DNA from: Acetobacteraceae bacterium
GTDB taxonomy: Bacteria > Pseudomonadota > Alphaproteobacteria > Acetobacterales > Acetobacteraceae
Direction of reading: 5' to 3'
Length of the DNA stretch: 52,134 bases
NCBI GenBank assembly: GCA_025452005.1
Contig: JANWJK010000182.1
Coordinates: 1-52,134, forward strand
Part shown: positions 48,890 to 52,134 of the stretch, piece after piece
Layout: each line of letters opens with the position of its first letter
Position numbering within the stretch: position 1 is the first letter of the stretch
Notes under the pieces: generated by a model
Seen by the model: the letters and a program-made list of their open reading frames with translations, nothing else
The model's database searches: none
Told to the model about the DNA's origin: nothing
Made by a program: the position numbers and the translations under genes

Positions 48890-51706
48890 TCAGTGCGCGT
48901 CCGCCCAGGTGCGGCCGGCACCGGTCTCGACGACCAGCGGCACCGAGAGTGTCGCCGCACGTTCCATTACCTGCTGCGCCAGTGTGGTCAGGAGAGCGAC
49001 CTCTCCCTCCGGCGCCTCGAATAGCAGTTCGTCATGCACCTGCAAAAGCAGGCGCGACTTCAATCCGGCATCCTGCAACGCCTGCGGCAGTCGCACCATC
49101 GCGCGCTTGATGATGTCCGCCCCACCGCCCTGTAGCGGCGCGTTGATCGCCTGGCGCTCGGCATAGGCGCGGCGCGCCGGGTTCTTGTCGGCGATGCCTG
49201 GCACCCAGCAGCGACGGCCGAACGGCGTCGTAACATAGCCGTTGATCCGCGCCTCCTCCTTCGTGCGCTCCATGTAGGTGCGAATGCCAGGATAGCGGGT
49301 GAAATATGCATCGATATACGTGCGTGCCTCTCCCGGCGTGATGCCAAGCTGCCGCGCCAGCCCGAAGCCGCTGATGCCGTAGATGATGCCGAAGTTGATC
49401 GCCTTGGCGCGGCGGCGTGTCATCGGATCCATGCCGGCCATCGGAATGCCGAACACTTCCGACGCTGTGCGCGCGTGGATGTCCTCGCCGCGGGAAAAAC
49501 TCTCCTTCAGCGCGGGAATGTCGGCGACGTGCGCCAACAGCCGCAGCTCGATCTGCGAATAATCGGCCGAGACCAGCATGTGCCCCGTCTCGGCGATGAA
49601 GGCGTGGCGGATGCGGCTGCCTTCCTCGGTGCGGATCGGGATGTTCTGCAGGTTGGGATCGTTCGACGACAAACGCCCGGTGGATGCGATCGCCTGTGCG
49701 TAGCTCGTGTGCACACGGCCGGTATCGGGATTGATCTCGCCGACCAGCGCATCGGCATAGGTGGACTTCAGCTTTTGCAACTGGCGCCAGTCGAGGATAC
49801 GCGCCGGCAGCTCGTTCCCCTGATCGGCCAGTGTCTGCAGGACCGACGCGTCCGTGCCCCAGGCGCCGGTCTTCATCCGCCGCCCACCGAGGAGCTTCAT
49901 CTCGTCGAACAGCACCTCGCCCAACTGTTTGGCCGAACCGACATTGAATTCGCGGCCGGCGAGGCGATGGATGTCGCGCTCGATCACCACCATGCGCTGC
50001 TCGAAATCGACCGACATGCGCCGCAGATCGTCCGCATCGACCTTGATGCCGGCGCGCTCCATTCCCAGCAGCACGGGCAGCAGCCGACGTTCCACCTGCT
50101 CGTACACCGCCAGGCCGGCGTTGAATCGCAGGCGCGGCCGCAACGCCTGCCACAGCCGCAGCGCCACATCGGCATCTTCCGCGGCATAGGCGGTGGCACG
50201 CTCGATCGGTACCAGCTGGAATGGGATGCGATTGCGACCGGTGCCGGTGACCTCGTCGTAGCTGAGCGGCGTATGCCCGAGATGGAGCTGCGATAGTTCG
50301 TCCAGCCCGTGACCGTGCATGCCGGCCTCCTGGGCATAGGAGATCAGCATCACATCGTCGAACGGCGAGGTTTGCGGGAACCCGGCCCGCTGCATCGCCA
50401 GCATGTCGAACTTGGCGTTCTGGTAGATCTTCAGCACGTTGCGGTCGGTCAGCACCGGCCCCAGTGCATCGATCGCCACGGCGAGCGGCACCTGCTCGGC
50501 AAGCCCCTCATGCCGCAGCGGCAGATAGGCGGCGCGTCCCGGCGCCACGGCCAGCGACAGTCCGACCAGCGGCGCGCGCGACGCATCCAGGCCGTCCGTT
50601 TCGGTATCGATGGCGACGAAGCCACAGGTGGAGATCTCCGCCAGGAAGGCGCGCAGTGCGGCCTCGGTGGCAATCGTCGTGTAGGGACCGAAACCCGATG
50701 CCACCTCCGCCGGCTTGGGTGGTTCGGAGAGCGGCAATGCGGCCTGGGCGCGACGTGGCGCCGCCTGCACTGTCGTTGCGGCGGGTGCCGGTGCCTCGCT
50801 GTCCAACCCCAGGCGGGTGATGATGCTGCGGAACCCCTGTGTCCTCAGCCACGCCGCCAGCTTGGGCTTGTCATACTCCCGCGCATGCAACTGATCGGCC
50901 GGCAGCGGCAGCGGCGTATCGGTGCGCAGCGTCACCAGATCGCGCGAGAGACGCGCCTTGTCGGCATGCTCGATCAGGCTGTCGCGCCGCTTCGACGGCT
51001 TCATCGCCGGCGCCGCTGCCAGCACACTGTCCAGGTCGCCGAACTCGTTGATGAGCTGGGCGGCACCCTTGGGGCCGATGCCCGGTATGCCCGGCACGTT
51101 GTCCACGGAGTCGCCGATCAGCGCCTGGACGTCGATCATCTTGTCCGGCGTGACGCCGAACTTCTCCATCACTTCGGCGGGGCCGATCGGCTTCTGCTTG
51201 ATCGGATCCAGCATCTCCACACCTGGGCGGATGAGCTGCATCAGGTCCTTGTCGGACGACACGATGGTGGCCTGCCAACCCGCTTCGTTCGCGGATTTCG
51301 CATAGGCGGCGATCAGGTCGTCCGCTTCCCAGTCTTCCAGCTCGACCGCCGGCACGCCGAATGCCGCGGTCGCCTGGCGCACCAGGTCGAATTGCGGCAT
51401 CAGATCGTCGGGTGGCGGCGGGCGATGTGCCTTGTAGGCATCGTACAGCCGGTTGCGGAATGTCTTCCTGCCGGCATCGAAGATTACGGCGATGTGCGTG
51501 CCGACATGCTCGCGCAGCAGCTTGGCCAGCATGTTGGAGAAGCCGAACACCGCGTTCACCGGCGTGCCGTCGGGCCGGGTCATCGGCGGCAGCGCGTGGT
51601 AGGCGCGGAAGATGAAGCCCGATCCGTCGATCAGGATCAGATGCAGCTTCTGGTCGAGGCCCGAGGTCTCCTCGGCCTGTTCCAGGAATTCAGTGTCCGC
51701 TGGCGT
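48890..51706 (-). CDS. polA: DNA polymerase I
   Basis: 938 residues if started at ACG 51706. The 5' nuclease begins LHLILIDGSGFIFRAYHALPP with the catalytic Asp (residue 27); the 3'-5' exonuclease domain has the metal-binding pair in FVAIDTETDGL (about 367-369); the polymerase domain carries DYSQIELRLLAHVAD and QVHDELLFE. All three activities look intact. There is no ATG, GTG or TTG in frame between the upstream stop at 51746-51748 and the conserved N-terminus; the first is the ATG 51583, which would drop the first strand and Asp. AAGGAG at 51713-51718 is six bases before the ACG, which is therefore the chosen start. It overlaps the zinc-finger gene by 17 bases. Confidence 0.93.
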   Translation of the reverse strand, partial: TPADTEFLEQAEETSGLDQKLHLILIDGSGFIFRAYHALPPMTRPDGTPVNAVFGFSNMLAKLLREHVGTHIAVIFDAGRKTFRNRLYDAYKAHRPPPPDDLMPQFDLVRQATAAFGVPAVELEDWEADDLIAAYAKSANEAGWQATIVSSDKDLMQLIRPGVEMLDPIKQKPIGPAEVMEKFGVTPDKMIDVQALIGDSVDNVPGIPGIGPKGAAQLINEFGDLDSVLAAAPAMKPSKRRDSLIEHADKARLSRDLVTLRTDTPLPLPADQLHAREYDKPKLAAWLRTQGFRSIITRLGLDSEAPAPAATTVQAAPRRAQAALPLSEPPKPAEVASGFGPYTTIATEAALRAFLAEISTCGFVAIDTETDGLDASRAPLVGLSLAVAPGRAAYLPLRHEGLAEQVPLAVAIDALGPVLTDRNVLKIYQNAKFDMLAMQRAGFPQTSPFDDVMLISYAQEAGMHGHGLDELSQLHLGHTPLSYDEVTGTGRNRIPFQLVPIERATAYAAEDADVALRLWQALRPRLRFNAGLAVYEQVERRLLPVLLGMERAGIKVDADDLRRMSVDFEQRMVVIERDIHRLAGREFNVGSAKQLGEVLFDEMKLLGGRRMKTGAWGTDASVLQTLADQGNELPARILDWRQLQKLKSTYADALVGEINPDTGRVHTSYAQAIASTGRLSSNDPNLQNIPIRTEEGSRIRHAFIAETGHMLVSADYSQIELRLLAHVADIPALKESFSRGEDIHARTASEVFGIPMAGMDPMTRRRAKAINFGIIYGISGFGLARQLGITPGEARTYIDAYFTRYPGIRTYMERTKEEARINGYVTTPFGRRCWVPGIADKNPARRAYAERQAINAPLQGGGADIIKRAMVRLPQALQDAGLKSRLLLQVHDELLFEAPEGEVALLTTLAQQVMERAATLSVPLVVETGAGRTWADAH

Positions 51707-51920
51707 GGCCGGCTCCTTCGCTTGTCCCCGGGCCTGGCCCGGGGATCAGCACATACAGGCGCGAACAGTAGGGGCACAGCACGGACCGGTCCGCAATGTG
51801 CAGGAAGACGCGCGGATGGCCCAACGCCGTGTCGCCGCCGTCGCAGGCGACCGTTCGGTCGTCGACGTGGATGATCTCGGTCGGGCTGGCGGCGGTGCCG
51901 TCCATCTTGCTGCTTCGCAT
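51690..51920 (-). CDS. Small zf-CHCC zinc-finger domain protein
   Basis: 76 residues. IIHVDDRTVACDGGDTALGHPRVFLHI and LCPYCSRLYVL carry the Cys, His and Cys-x-x-Cys ligands of the zf-CHCC domain (PF10276, related to the mitochondrial NDUFS6 subunit), common as a small protein in alphaproteobacteria. The last part, IPGPGPGTSEGAGHASGH, is encoded over a palindromic repeat, so it is probably an acquired tail. ATG 51920 is used; 51905 is an alternative. It is immediately upstream of polA with a 17-base overlap at the inferred start. Confidence 0.85.
   Translation of the reverse strand: MRSSKMDGTAASPTEIIHVDDRTVACDGGDTALGHPRVFLHIADRSVLCPYCSRLYVLIPGPGPGTSEGAGHASGH
51725..51745. repeat. Perfect GC palindrome in the 3' end of the zinc-finger gene
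   Basis: TCCCCGGGCC T GGCCCGGGGA, ten base pairs around one base. It lies within the tail codons of the zinc-finger gene, about 20 bases upstream of the inferred polA start, where it might hamper ribosome passage or mRNA stability. GC palindromes of this type are common intergenic repeats in related bacteria. Confidence 0.7.
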
Positions 51921-52134
51921 CCTCTATGGCGGGAGAGGGGCGTATGATAGCGATGCGACCCATGCTTTCAACCTTCGCGAAGAGTGCGCCTGTGCGAAAC
52001 GCCCCGGGCTGTGCCTGTGATCAGCCAGGCAAGGGCTGACGCGGGTGGGTCCGAGGACCACGGCGGGCCACCGAGGAAGAGGACGGCGCCCCCGGGTCAC
52101 CCATCCGGTGGGATGCTGCGCATTGCTGTGGCCG
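51921..52134. other. Right-edge region, no gene identified
   Basis: GC-rich stretch upstream of the zinc-finger gene (minus strand). Three minus-strand frames enter from the right edge, and two of them end at stops near 52021 and 52099, so the 3' end of a neighbouring gene could lie here, but none shows a recognisable domain. RNase P, tmRNA, SRP RNA and 6S RNA were considered and no defining core sequence was seen. Confidence 0.35.

Noticed and set aside
51583-51583. ATG at 51583 as the start of polA
   Set aside because: It would remove the first beta strand and the catalytic Asp of the 5' nuclease, which are present upstream in frame.
51921-52134. Possible structured RNA at the right edge (RNase P, 6S, SRP or tmRNA)
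   Set aside because: None of the defining core sequences of these RNAs was found on either strand.

Overview
The window is GC-rich chromosomal DNA of an alphaproteobacterium. The protein flavour (secE-nusG behind tRNA-Trp, SurE, a zf-CHCC protein next to polA, many Liv-type ABC transporters, LLM flavoenzymes and TIM-barrel amidohydrolases) suggests Rhodospirillales, perhaps Acetobacteraceae. That placement is an inference from gene content. No phage, integron, CRISPR array or transposase was seen.

Layout. 1-7 kb: the 5' end of a methyltransferase, then an LLM oxidoreductase, an NCS2 permease fused to an ATPase-like domain, and a NitT/TauT-type binding protein; facing them is a minus-strand run of amidohydrolase, MDR reductase and esterase. 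7-7.9 kb: tRNA-Trp, secE and nusG, with nusG followed by the amidohydrolase instead of rplK. 8-10.1 kb: a large inverted repeat, a PEP-CTERM metzincin split by a frameshift, and a divergent 68-residue PEP-CTERM protein. 10-20.5 kb: sterol-desaturase-like hydroxylase, adenylate cyclase/TPR protein, MetX-like hydrolase, N-acyl-D-amino-acid deacylase, a peptidylglycine-amidating-lyase-like propeller overlapping a Rieske oxygenase, an amidohydrolase, surE and two small unknown genes. 20.5-34.9 kb: SDR, LLM and NtaA-type genes, MDR and SDR genes, a six-gene minus-strand group (MFS, two amidohydrolases, Rieske ferredoxin, carboxymuconolactone-decarboxylase-like protein, TPR protein), and hyuA-hyuB. 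35-46.4 kb: two complete Liv-type ABC importer operons, the first with an embedded acyl-CoA synthetase. 46.5-52 kb: a hybrid histidine kinase, polA and a small zinc-binding protein.

Taken together this looks like a catabolic region: importers bring in small organic acids, amides or amino-acid-like compounds; an AMP-forming ligase activates carboxylates; flavin and Rieske oxygenases oxidise; amidohydrolases, hydantoinase-type ATPases and esterases hydrolyse. The substrates cannot be read from sequence. The most distinctive unit is the lyase-like propeller (all expected zinc and catalytic residues present, no copper monooxygenase partner) sharing a TGATG junction with a Rieske oxygenase and divergent from an N-acyl-D-amino-acid deacylase. 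This could be a two-step oxidative N-dealkylation route analogous to peptide alpha-amidation, but that is a hypothesis.

Several genes show lesions or unusual starts: the metzincin (poly-G tract), livG of the first operon (frameshift before Walker A), and polA (no ATG/GTG/TTG in its frame upstream of the conserved N-terminus; ACG is inferred).
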